From: Oxytricha trifallax
Taxonomy: Eukaryota > Ciliophora > Spirotrichea > Sporadotrichida > Oxytrichidae
Length of the DNA: 64,000 nucleotides
Direction of reading: 5' to 3'
NCBI GenBank assembly: GCA_000711775.1
Contig: ARYC01000058.1
Coordinates: forward strand, 186,001-250,000
The translations under genes and the position numbers were made by a program. This document shows, in pieces, positions 49,209 through 61,265 of the stretch. Every line of letters starts with the position of its first letter. Position 1 is the first letter of the stretch. The notes beneath the pieces are model-generated. The model saw nothing but the letters and a program-made list of their open reading frames with translations, searched no databases and was not told where the DNA came from.

Positions 49209-52200
49209 ATGGAGTCAAACAAGACTTATATAATAATAATTTTTATTTCATACTTTATATCTTTATATTTTCAAAAATTTAGTCATTCTTTAATTAATTT
49301 TTTATTTTCTTTAAACTTAGTATTTAGATGAGCTAATGAGTTTAGATGTTTTAGAGCAAAATGTGATTGCAAATGGCGAGAAGTTTTTCACAAATTTATT
49401 TTAAGAGACGAAATAAAAGTTTGCCAATCTATTTGAGTTGCAAAAGAAGTAGTTCTAGATTCAAGAACTTACATAATTGTTCTAACAGTGGTCTGATGTT
49501 GTGGCCAAGGAACAAATCACCTATGATAAATTCAATCAGAGACTGATGGAATTGTAGAATGTAATATAATCATACTTCTAGTGTAAACTTTCAATATAAA
49601 TCAATCAATTTTAATTACAAATTTTTTTAAGGTTAATAAAAGCGGATCGAGTTTAAGACAGCATGTTACTTCCAATAACTTTTGCTTAGCAGACCTCAAA
49701 ACACTAAGAATTATTAAGCTTTGGTTAGAGGAATTTCTCTTGTATCAATTAAATTAATTTAAGTATTACTTTTGAAAAAATATCTAAATTTAAAAATTTA
49801 ATATTGCCTAATTATGTATATTGGGTCGTCATAAGCCCGGCTTTAATTTCTTTCGGCATTTAAATTTATAATAACCATTAATGCTAAGATACTTTAGTCA
49901 AAATTATTAGTTTACCTATAGTCATTATAAAATTTAAGCATTTATTTGAAAAAATTTAAATGCTTACTATTTAAGTAGTTTTTCGATTTTAAACCTTTAA
50001 TATTAATAAATAAAATAAATAATGAATCCAGTTGTATTACCCCAAAAACTTCTCTAACTTCATTATGATAAAATCTAAGACAAGGCTAATGAGCTTGTAG
50101 GCAAATAAAATTCTGTTATTGAAATTAAACCTCAAATTTAGCAATCTAAGCCTTCTGACTAAACTTTATCTTAGCTTATATTTTAATAAGCATATAATAA
50201 AACAAATAAGAAATCTTTATAGCCTAATTCACCAAAAATAATTTTGTCTTTATAGTAATTCTCCATTATCTATAATATTCACCTTAAAATTTAAACTCTT
50301 ATAATTTTTTTAATTTGAATTGGATTTATATTATACAATCTCAAAGATTTTATCATGAATATTTCCATCTTTTTATTTAATAAGATAAGCTGAGCATGCT
50401 CGAAAAATTGAAGAATAAGAACGGTATATTACCTACATCATCGTTACTTATGAACTCCTAATAAGTAAGGCATTAACAACAACATCCTCCAGTCTTTGAA
50501 GAGGAAAAATCAAGCTCACTTCACAATCTCATTTCAGACCTAAACATACGACAAGAAGACATAAATTTTAGTCAGGCAGTAAATAATTAAGAAGAGTTCA
50601 AAATGCCTTCATCCATACTGTAATCTAGAGAGGAAACTAAGAATGAAATTTTGCATATTCAGCAGTTTGGTGCAATTATTAAGAAAGCTATCTGGGTATT
50701 TGAGAATGACGAAGCTTACAAGCAGGTTATTTATACTCAAAGTTAAAGTGACCCTATCTTTTTCACTAAGTAGGTAAATCAATAATTATACAAAGTGATT
50801 AAAAATAATAAATCAAGATGTCTAATTTGGATTCAGAGTATTAATAAAAGTAATGCTTAATTAATTCTAAATCAATTTTATTTTTAAATTTTTTAATCTT
50901 TCCAAAAATATTCAAAATTTTAATGCTTAGTTTATTTGAGTTATACATTTAAAATTAATTTGAATAATATTGAACCACGAGGTCGTTTAAGCCAAGAAAT
51001 TGGTGAAACTAAAAGACGTTGATGTTAATTTTGCAAATATAAACTTTGTAGAAATTGACGGTCAAGGATTTAGTATGTTTATTATGATTTTGATAAATAT
51101 TTTTATTCCAACACCTACCTTCAGAAATAAATCAAGATATAGAGTAGAAGTATTAAAAATTCTTAAACACTAAGCAAGATACCTCAACAAATTTAGTTTT
51201 TCATACGGATGTGTATAGAGTAGATTTCAGTGAACAGCTATTTGAAATGTACGAAATATTTATTGTAAATATTAGGAAAATCGTTGATTGTAAGAATTTA
51301 TTTAGGATTTAATAGCATGCTCTTTAAATTTTTTATGAATTAAAAAATACAAACAGAATTCAACTCTATCATTATCCCTCATTTCTTCTACAATCAGACC
51401 AAGACTCCGTGAATTTTCCTCTTCTTTCTGCTTCTATATGAAAAATGTCGGCTTTCCTTTTATACCTAGAAATAGTATTTTAAAATTGTTATTTAAAAAA
51501 ATGTAAATTTACAAATTTTAATGAATCATCTTCTTTTTATCTTAACTTTTCACTCATCATTATAAATTTTAAATTACGAATTTTCTATTTTTTAGTATGA
51601 TTAAATGTGAACACTAACCAAGGAAGAATTTTAAAACGATTTGAAATTATTCAAATGCCTTGCATCTAATTCAAAGTCAATGATTAAATTAAATGGAGAA
51701 TCAAATCTACAACCATTTAAGAAAAATAATTATATATTTCTATTTCTCAATGTTTCGGAAATAGATTATTTTAAAGTTTTTTTTCTTAAAAGATATTTAT
51801 TCTCATTAATTACTATATTTTAAATTACACGTTAAATTATACTTATTCATATAATATTTATTTAATTTTATTTCAAATTGGGGTCACAAAAACATGGGTG
51901 CCGATGTGCCTCCCAACATCTTCACTAAAAACAGGTTTGAGATATATTTTTGATATTTTAACAATTTTCAAATTATCCTCATGAACAAATTTCGTATCTC
52001 TAGATTTAATTTCAATGGTAAAAAAAGCTAACTAAAATAATTAAATTTCATTTTAAATAAATTTTAAACAATAAATATTTATTCATTAATAATGATTAAC
52101 AGTATTTTAAAGAATTATTTTGAAAATACCTGTACAGAAATTTTTTCAAATGCATATAAGGAGATGCTAATTTAAAAGAAAGACGTCACAAAGTATTTGC

Positions 52201-54961
52201 CCTTTACTATAGCAAAAATATTTTTTTTTATCTTAAAATTAAAATAAAATATCTTAATAATTATTTTTTGCAATTCTAAAATTCATCTTATAAATATTAT
52301 TTCTTTTCAGGATTATTATATAATTGCATGTATTTTATTTGTTGGATTAAATTAATAACTCTAAATGTTAATTTAATATTGAACTTTTAAATACTCATAT
52401 AATTTATTAAAAATAATTTGTTCAAAATTCGTTTTAAATGCAATAGTCAAACTACATATTGTTTCAATTTGATTTATTCTGAATCATTTACACAAGGTTT
52501 AATAATTAACACCACCCAGTACAAGGAGAGTTATGTAATTGATAATATTTTTTATTAATAAAAATCATCATTAATATAAATAAAAGTCTTGTAGTTAATT
52601 CAATATAATCTATGATTAGGATTGAATTTAATATTTTAATTGAGCTTATTTCAGGTTTTTCCATTCCTGCATAGCTAACATAAAAATTTGATTACATTAC
52701 AACATTTGATCCTAAATCACAATACAACTAACAAAAGCTACTAAGCTTGAACTTGCAGAATAAAGATAATTTCAAGTTGATTTTGTTTAGTTAAATATAA
52801 ATTAACCTATCAATTTAATCATGTCACTAAAAAATTAAAACTACAAAGTTCATCTAAAAGGTATAATTATTTTGATTTATTTGATAAATTTTTTTGAAAT
52901 TAAGGCAGTTTGTCAAGCCCATAGACTAAAATTAACTTAAGAATATATGATTTTAAAATTTTCTATTGGCATTATACTTGAACTTTTCAAGGAACTATTA
53001 TATATAATATTTTTTACATACTTTCAAAACTATATGGAGATTGTCTCCTTTAGAAATAATTTAAAATTACCAGATAAAAGCCGACATTCCCAACTAATGT
53101 GGACTATTTTTTTTTTCTTAAAACTTCACTGAAAACTTTAATGAAGAAGATACACATTGCAAATAGTACTCAGTTTAAGAGCCTTAGAAACTCAAAAAGG
53201 TTTACCTCTTATATTATTAGATTCTACCATATACCCATTTCATGTTGAAATTTATGAAAAAAATCCTAGAATCAAATAATTAAAATAATTAAATCAATAT
53301 TTCAAAAATATAGAAAGAGAAAAAATATATATGTTACTCAATTATATTTTTAAGGAAAAAAAATTAGATATTGAAAATTTGATATCAAACATTAGTATTA
53401 GAGATTTAGCTATATAGTGGTAGAAAAATCTTTATTAATTAATTGCTCAAAATTTCCAGGTGATAATTGTTGGATCATATTTTAGAATTATATTTAAATT
53501 GGTAAGAAAAGTATTAAATAATATATAAAAATAATTTTACTACTTTGTACCAATCAACATGAAAAATTATAGTAAAAGCTATAAAAATTAAAAAAAATAA
53601 CTTTAAATTGCTAAGAGGAAATTCTTCAAAAAAAATTTTGATTAGTTAAGATTTCTTTTTTTAAATAAATCTAATATGCAATTCAAATATTTGATGCGTT
53701 TAAAGCTATTTTTTTAAATTCATCAAAATTAAATTCGTTATTTGAAAAATATAATACTCTAAGAAATAATTATTAATTACTTTATGTCTTAATATGTAGT
53801 AATAAATTGTTTAAAGTAATTCAAAATAAATGAATATTCTTAATATTCATTTAAAATTTGATTATTTTAATTAAATTAAATTAAATTAAAAGAATACAGT
53901 TAGTTAAAGTGTGATTTTATAATTAAAAAAAAACATAATTTATGCATACAAAATTTTCTTGTAATGTAATCTTTTCAGATTTTTTGCATTTTTCACCTAA
54001 ACCTTTAACTTAAATGATGTCCCTTTTAAATTTAATATTTTACCTGCAGAATAAAAAACTGTGGATTTTATTTAAAGAAAAATATTAGCATACCAGAATT
54101 GCCGATTCCGATTTAAAGTTAGTTTCTATTTATTAATTCTTCTTTAATTTTGCCTATTCTTTGTTCAATACTTAAATGAAATTAACATTATGTTTAGGTT
54201 TTTCTAATATTTTTCTTAATTGAATGAAAACGAGGCTGAGTACATTTATATAAAGAATTTGTTTTTGGAAAGTTTCCGCAAAGGCAGAGTATCTATATAT
54301 GACAATGCTTAAATAAATTCTTTGACAGATGTTGTTAAAATTGAAAAGATATTTAACAAGTCATTGTATGAGAGATTTACTACAGAAATTAAGTTTATGA
54401 AGCAGAAGTATCCTGAAAAGGAATTTGAAGATATAATTAAAAATAATTCAGTTTTTTAGATTTTAAATAAGTAAATTAATTAAATTTTATGTTGCAGCAT
54501 CTTTTTCACGGATCAAGAAATGTGGACCCTTCTCTAATTTACGACAGTAGCATTGGTTTCGACTTTAGACTTTCTGGTGATGGGTGTCTTTATGGAAGAG
54601 GAGCATACTTTGCAAAACACTCTGGATATTCAGACAATTACAGATTTATGATTCACAGCACTTCTGAATGTTAAATCTTTGTTGCTCTTGTTTTAACTGG
54701 TAACTTCGTAACTTTGAACAAAAATGAAGATTTTAATTATATTATGCTTATTATTTTATAATGACCCTAATTTAAAAGCTCCACCTTATAAACCAGGAAG
54801 CTAAACAGAGAGATATGATTCAGTACATAATGGTCAATTGGATCATTTTATCGTGTATGACCACTACAGAGCATACCCTGGTTATTAATTTAAATTAACT
54901 CATTAAATATAATTAATGTTTTAATAATATTAAAATACTACAATATCTTATAACCTATTGA
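49209..54961 (+). CDS. Split PARP-like gene, copy E
   Basis: Most diverged full copy and the one with most blocks: 49209-49228 (MESNKT), 49315-49590 (DELMSLDVLEQNVIANGEKF), 49635-49725 (GSSLRQHVTSNNFCLADLK), 50045-50175, 50400-50795 (open; EEKSSSLHNLISDLN, KAIWVFENDEAYKQ), 50813-50850 (NQDVQFGFRVL), 50970-51080, 51112-51266 and 51606-51720 (WWE-like, split), 52090-52210, 52438-52550, 52655-52794 and 54216-54440 (split), 54489-54715, 54765-54886 and 54941-54961. Pointers ACTTA, AAATCAA, TATT, ATT, TGT, TTAA, TAT and TAT give in-frame joins. It ends AYPGYLITY-TGA. TGT and TTAA interrupt blocks that are continuous in A-D, so these two IESs are specific to this copy. Confidence 0.83.
49229..49319 (+). 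other. First IES of copy E, pointer ACTTA
   Basis: ACTTA at 49224-49228 and 49315-49319. Collapsing it reads MESNKTQYLDELMSLD with a TAG glutamine at the join. The smallest version of this IES. Confidence 0.75.
51267..51608 (+). other. Copy-E-specific IES, pointer TGT
   Basis: TGT at 51264-51266 and 51606-51608. Joining gives EIFIVNTNQGRILKRFE, matching the uninterrupted block of the other copies. The spacer is A+T-rich with nothing recognised. Confidence 0.7.
52795..54219 (+). other. Copy-E-specific IES with TTAA pointer
   Basis: TTAA at 52791-52794 and 54216-54219. Joining gives ILFSQLNENEAEYIYIKNLF, matching the uninterrupted LGEKNAEYLYLQKLF of copies C and D. The 1.4-kb spacer contains a coding-looking block at 53157-53460, so it may be a transposon remnant or carry a nested gene. 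TTAA is also the target of piggyBac-type elements, but no such transposase was recognised. Confidence 0.7.
53157..53460 (+). CDS. Coding-looking block inside a copy-E IES
   Basis: About 100 codons without TGA: QIVLSLRALETQKGLPLILL, DSTIYPFHVEIYEKNPRIKQ, NIEREKIYMLLNYIFKEKKL and LDIENLISNISIRDLAIQWQ. It uses TAA/TAG as glutamine like the genes around it and has mixed hydrophilic and hydrophobic composition typical of a helical protein. No start ATG in frame and no family recognised. Another open stretch (52947-53132, MEIVSFRNNLKLPDKSRHSQ) precedes it and may belong to the same unit. Confidence 0.42.
54216..54961 (+). CDS. PARP catalytic region of copy E
   Basis: Block 54216-54440 ends VVKIEKIFNKSLYERFTTEI and KQKYPEKEFED. 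Block 54489-54715 has MLQHLFHGSRNVDPSLIYDS, GFDFRLSGDGCLYGRGAYFA, then FVALVLTGN. Block 54765-54886 has KAPPYKPGSQTERYDSVHNG and DHFIVYDHYRAYPGY. The last block (54941-54961) adds LITY-TGA, two or three residues shorter than in other copies. H and Y of the NAD site are kept; the third position is H. Confidence 0.87.
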
Positions 54962-57470
54962 AAGAGCTGAGATAATTTGATCATTTAATATAATATATAG
55001 TTATCTTCAGCATTAAAACATTTGTAAATTCAGTTTTAAATAAATAATTTTTAACAAAAAGATTCTTTGTCTAACTTTGAAAATGAACTATATAAAAATT
55101 ATATTTAAAATTTGTTTGGAAAGTGATGTATTAATTATCTTGTACATTTATTATTATACTTACTCTACATGTATATATTGAGGTTTTTACATATGAATAA
55201 ATAAATTAAATGGAATTATCATAAATTGATACGAAAATAAACAAGCAAATTTAATCATGATATTTCACTTTCAAAGTATAAACGTGCTTGACATAAATAA
55301 AAAATAGTTAACAAATATTTGTCTTCCCAGTCTATTTCTTATATTCAAGATGCTCAACCACAGAACAAAATTTCAATCATTAAAAATATAGATAAAAAAA
55401 CTATTATAATTCTTAATAGAGGTTTTCAATGAGACTAAAATATAATTTTTAGAGTTAGATGTTACCATTTTTGGTAGATATTATTAACTCTTAGAATACT
55501 ATTCTTAAAAATATCCCATTATTGAGATTAACTTCTTATCAAGAAATTATAAGCGAGTTGCATTAATTAAAACTTAAACTAAACCTGGAATCATAGAGTA
55601 TCACAAGTTAGGGAAATTATTAAAGATATTTGAAATATAAAATATAATGATAAAATATTTACATGCTTTAGATAAAACTGCATTTCAATTAGTTATATCC
55701 ATTAATATTAAACTTTTATTAATATTTAATTAATTAAAATTAAAATATCTTAATTATTCAAGTAAATCTCATTAAATTAGATTAAAGGTTCATTTAATGA
55801 ATATTAAAATATAAATTAAATAGTTAAAATAAACAGAGTTTGATTTAAAAATAATATAAACATTTATATATTTTATAATTTCCCCATTAAATTATTTCTT
55901 TAAAATTAAAAACTATACCATTTTTTAAGAGATATATATATATATATAATTTTAATTACTTTATTCATACATTAAGGTAGGATAATCTAATGAAATGAGA
56001 ACATGCATTTTAATATCAATTAACTTTAAACAAATTTATTGGACTAAGATACTTTAAAACTTACATTAAATTACTTAAAATAATTGATATCACATATTAA
56101 TTTACTTAAATGGGTTGTTTTTCCATAATGTATAATATATATATATGTTTATAATAGAATATTATTGCATTTAATGATAAAATTATATATATTTATTGAT
56201 ATTTTTTGTAAATAACCTAATTAAAATATTATCAAATTAAGTATATTTGTTGTTTTGTTTTTTTTTAAAAAAAAAAATTAATTATCTATTATTATTATAG
56301 ATCCCAAGATTTAGGTAAAAATAAAATTTCTTAGTTTCTATTTTAAATATTCTACTCATTCTTTAGTTTTGTGAAGAAAATAAAATATTCAATTAAAAAT
56401 TTTATATATTTATGATTATTATAAATAATTCAAATATTTAAGAATAATTATAATTCAATACATTATGAAATTGCTTAAATAATTTACAAACTTTTTAATA
56501 ATAATTCATTCGAATTTTAAAATAAAATAAAAAATAATATAAATTTTATTAAATATATTCAAAAATTGATATATTTTTATTGAAATTGTTTCAGTGAATA
56601 AATATTTTTAAATCTCAATGAATTGTTAAAATAAATTAAATATTCTCTGTACATATCTTATTTTTATTTTTTTAATAAGTTAAAATTAGTAGTTAAATTC
56701 AAAAATGTCTTATTTAAGATAATTTTTTTTAAAAAAAAAAATAAAAAATTTATATAAAACATTTTATATTTTATAATCAAATTGCCAACTTGCAATTTAT
56801 TGATAAAATATAGATAAAATATTCTCATATTAAATTTAGAAAAATAAATATCAGAGAATTTTCCTTATTAAATTAATCCTCTCCGAAATAGCTTACTTAT
56901 ATGATTTAATTTTTGATAAAAAATCATTAATTTAAAATTATAACAAAAATATAATACTATACCTATAAAAATAGTATTCAAGGTATGATACTTAATCTAT
57001 TAATATTAAAAATTTTTCATATTTACTTTTAATTTATTATTAATTTAATTATTTAATATCAATTTTTATCCAAACACTCTTTGATAAAATATTTCGATTA
57101 AAAATAAGTTAGTAGATAATCAACTTTAATTATTGTTTAATATAATTTATTAAATAATTTGAAAAAAATTGAATATTGTTAGTTTTTCAATTAAATAAGC
57201 AGAAAAAGATCGATTTAAATTACATTTTTTTGCAAATAAAAAATTAATTTAATCTATTCATTAATTAATGAATCTAAGTTATATTTTAATTATTTGTAAA
57301 TCTTACAAATATTTTTATTTGTATTTAAATCTTAAAACTAGGATCGTTTTATTTTTAAGAAAGATAATTTTTTAAAAAATTCTATTCTTTTAAGTAAGAA
57401 ATATGAAATCAAATTATAATACAATTTTAATTATAATTTATCAATAATAATCATACTTAAATAAAAAAGA
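54962..57470. other. A+T-rich spacer, no gene seen
   Basis: Long A+T-rich spacer with (AT)n runs (for example about 55930-55948 and 56139-56150). No conserved block was recognised. Confidence 0.55.
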
Positions 57471-60400
57471 CCATGTAAGCCATAGCAGTAGAAAGCGATA
57501 ATTTATAAAATATTCTTCAAGATTAGAGTACAAATGATAACAACTCGAGCCAAATTAAATCTAAAAATCAAAAAGAATAGAGAACAAATCAAGTGATTAT
57601 ACAATTAATTATTCATAATTAAAATTAAAATATATTTCTATTAAAATAACTGATTTATTTCAGTTATATATTTTTTATAAATAAAGCGAAGAAGAATTAT
57701 TTTTGCAATTACTATGGGTGTTAAAAGTCTTTTGTTCGATATCACCGTCTTGATATGCAAAATAATTAATCAAAAACTTGATTTTAAAAATGAAAAATTG
57801 GAAAGAAGTAAGTAATATATATATTCTAATGAAGTTAATAGTAAGAGGATGCAAGACCTATTCAGTAATTATTTGAATATTTCTCCCCTCCTCATAACTC
57901 TGTAAATTCACGACTAAAGTCAATTAAGGGTCAATAAGCATGAATAAAGAAATCAAAATAGTCACGGACAACTCCATCTGGTCTGAATGAACAAGTTTGT
58001 AGATATAATAATTATAATGTATTCACTTTTTTATTTTCTTTTCCAAAAATAACTTGTAATTTTATCTTGAACTTTGATTTAAAAAAATTTATACAAGTTA
58101 TATAGGTGAATCGTTGGAATATAACTTGTATAAATTTTTTTAAATCAAAGTTCAAGATAAAATTACAAGTTATTTTTGGAAAAGAAAATAAAAAAGTGAA
58201 TACATTATAATTATTATATCTACAAACTTGTTCATTCAGACCAGATGGAGTTGTCCGTGACTATTTTGATTTCTTTATTCATGCTTATTGACCCTTAATT
58301 GACTTTAGTCGTGAATTTACAGAGTTATGAGGAGGGGAGAAATATTCAAATAATTACTGAATCAGGTCTCTCCCCCCTCAAAACTAGCAATAAAGTGAAG
58401 GAATTATTTAATTTTTTTAAAAATATTGCAATTAAAAGAATTCATTGTTTTCTTAATTTAAAATACTAAGATCTAACTATTATGATATAATTTTATATGT
58501 CATCGATGACCACTTAAAGCATTTTTTTGTAACGAAAGATTCTATAAAATTCTATAATTATATTCAGAAATTTTCAATATAAAATATAAAAATTAGAATT
58601 TTTTAATTTAATATGATATGATATGCATAAATAAACATTCCATTTAAAAAGCAACTTTTATTAAAAACCCAAAATATTTAAATTTCTTTCATACAATTAT
58701 ATATTGATTAAAATTTAGGTCATGATTAATCAGGTCTTAAAGCTTAATTTGGTTAGTATTTCTCTCTGAACTAATCTTTTCTAAGCAAAATTTTTTTTTA
58801 GATTTTGCAAGGCTTATTATGGTTGATTAAACAGGTACTATTAAACTCATTTAATCTTATACTAATCCATAAATCTTTTTAATTTATTTGAATATGAAAA
58901 TATCTCTATTCTATACAAATAAAGTAATTGTCCCCCTCCATATATTTTTCTATTCTAAAAAAATTATGAAAAAAATAAATTTATTTTGGAAGAGCCATAT
59001 CTGAACCAAAGCGACATTATCTCAACTAAAGATATTTTTTTATAGTTTAAATAAGTTGGCGTACTTGATCAGAGTCAAATTAGGGTCAGAGAACACGAAA
59101 ATATTATTTTCAGATACGAAAGATTTCTCGGTATAGTTTAAAACACATAAAACGTGTCTCAGTTTTATTATAAAATTACAATAGTTTTTATATTTTTTTC
59201 ATATTTCTTTTTCTCAATTTATACTTTTCTATACTATATTACTTATTCAAATTCTTGTGGATAAGTTATCTTTCACAAATATATTACTTGAAAATAACAT
59301 GTGTTATTTTAAATTAGTATTTTGATCTTATAATATCTTGTAAGATAACTTATCCACTAGATTTTGAATAAGTAATATAATTTAGAAAGGAAAAATTGAA
59401 CCAAAAAGAAATTTGAAAAAAACAAAAACTAATGTAATTTTATGATAAAAATGAGACACGTTATATGTGTTTTCAACTCTACAGAGAATTCTCTCGTATC
59501 TGAAAATATAAATAATATCTTTGGTTCAGATATGGCCCCCCCATTATTTTGATAATTAATTTTAATTATCATAAATGAATTGTTTTTGCTTAAACAGGTG
59601 AAACAAGAATATTGAATCTAAAAATTTAACTAAGAAAAGAGCAATTACTTATAAAACTAATATATCAAATAATGAATATTCCTAACTACCAACCAATCTT
59701 AGTGATAAAGCTCTTCTTGTCAATTTTAAGGGGAATTTAAATGTTTCTTACTAACGTAAAAGAAAAGATATTTAGCCTTCATAACATAGGTATATATAAT
59801 ATATTTAAGTGCTCAACTATAAAAATCGAAATGAAATCATAATCCCCATAAGTAATTATAAAAATAATAAACACTAAAAAATTTTGAAATAGTTTTGGGG
59901 ATTTATTGCACAAATTAAGGTATTTATTAATATTTAAAAAATTGTTTAATTAAAAATTATTAAATTATATCTTTAATTATGCAACTTTACTTAGTAAAAT
60001 TGATTACAAAATTAAAATTAATATTCAAGAAAAATAGGAAGAAAATAATTTTATGATTATAAAAAGAGTAAAAATGGAAATAAAGTCTTAAATAGAAATA
60101 AATAAGAAACGAGGCAAATCTTTTAATAAAAAATAAATATTCAAAATAAAAAATACAATAAAGACTAAAGGATATTTTAGAATAAAATTATTTTTTCAAT
60201 AGTACTGTCCTATCTAAGGATGCAATAAGAAATTAAAATATAAAATTAATTAATTTAATTAGCTTTTAATGATAAATGTAAATCATCAAACTTTTATGAA
60301 TTTTTTACTTATTATATATATATATATAAAATTTGCTGAGAGAGGTAATTTACAAGTTCATATGAGAGTGCATTCTGGGGAAAAACCATACATTTGCAAA

Positions 60401-60765
60401 TATTGTAATAAAAGTTTCAGCTCGTCAGGGAATATTGGTGATCACGAGCGAAGACACTTGAAGATAAGGTAAGTCTAATATTTCCTACCTTTATTCCACA
60501 TAAAAATACATATCTCAACTATTAATTAATTTAATCAACCATATCATTTACCAAAAAATATAATTAAATTATTTATTTTTTTTAGTTTAAACAGATATAT
60601 GCATAAAATAAAAATCAATTTTAACATTTAATTAAAATAATTTTAATAATTTCTTATTTTAATTTTTAAGATTACATCATGATTATAGATAGTATTAATG
60701 CTCAAAATGTTCAAACAGTTATTATCGAAAATATTATTATCAATTTAAAATATTTTTGGATAAAT
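57471..60765 (+). CDS. Split C2H2 zinc-finger gene 2
   Basis: Paralog of the gene at 27485-28690. A candidate first block, 57472-57600, starts MQAIAVESDNLQNILQDQST and is Q/N/S-rich. A second, about 59616-59790, reads SNNEYSQLPTNLSDKALLVN and YQRKRKDIQPSQHR. Block 60200-60235 reads YCPIQGCNKK. Block 60330-60470 reads KFAERGNLQVHMRVHSGEKP, YICKYCNKSFSSSGN and [10 protein letters not shown]. Block 60670-60760 reads YQCSKCSNSYYRKYYYQ. The finger blocks match gene 1 closely; the two N-terminal blocks are assigned by openness and composition only. Two foldback elements occupy the spacer between them. Likely a nucleic-acid-binding factor. Confidence 0.62.
57854..58369. mobile_element. Foldback element, about 250-bp arms
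   Basis: Arms about 57854-58103 and 58119-58369 are inverted and nearly identical, with a 15-bp loop. Outer strings are GACCTATTCAGTAATTATT and its inverse. No ORF. High identity suggests recent origin. It sits in a spacer of zinc-finger gene 2. Confidence 0.9.
58989..59542. mobile_element. Older, diverged foldback element
   Basis: The left end GAGCCATATCTGAACCAAAG and right end CTTTGGTTCAGATATGGCC are inverted. Inner strings such as ACTTATTCAAATTCTTGTGG and its inverse also match, but with many mismatches and small indels. It is older than its neighbour at 57854-58369. Confidence 0.75.
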
Positions 60766-60779
60766 AAAATTGAAAAAAG

Positions 60780-61030
60780 TATTTCTTATAAAATTTTTGA
60801 ATAAAAATCATGTACTGCTTTCATTTTGTACAACTTATGAAAAAAGCCTTTTTCATTTAACTCATATTTCTAACAATATAATCAGAATATATTCATTAAA
60901 AGTATCTTTATTAAAATTTGGGTTCTTGCTTCATAAAAAACTATATAGATGCTTATATTTATTTAAATAGAACTGCTTTTTATCTTTAGAAATGAATTTT
61001 TAATTAATTTGAAAATTTAATAAATAATAA
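60780..61030. other. A+T-rich spacer
   Basis: The one open stretch here, 60770-60970, is composed of A+T-rich codons and has no paralog support. Confidence 0.4.
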
Positions 61031-61033
61031 TGT

Positions 61034-61225
61034 GAGAGGAAGAATAGGGAGACCGGAACAGAGTATTAGATTTTCGATATAGATTTCGCAAAAATAGGGC
61101 ATTCTTAAGGTAGATGTGAGTTTGTCAAGTTAATGTCAATTATGGTAAACTCCTCGAATCTGTAGACCCTTCCTTTATTATTACCCTACAAATTATGAGA
61201 TTCCTGGCATGAGTGTCTGACTTCC
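61034..61225 (+). other. Less A+T-rich patch, possibly coding
   Basis: Open without TGA in two frames for about 60 codons (for example GRIGRPEQSIRFSIQISQKQ). Base composition is distinctly less A+T-rich than the surroundings. It may be a block of a gene or a transposon scrap; unassigned. Confidence 0.3.
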
Positions 61226-61265
61226 TTATTAAGGAGTTCATGAAGTACTCAACTACAAAAGTGAA

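Noticed and set aside
52795-54219. Calling the TTAA-flanked insert a piggyBac element
   Set aside because: TTAA alone is a common pointer in A+T-rich DNA; no piggyBac-type inverted ends or transposase motif was seen.
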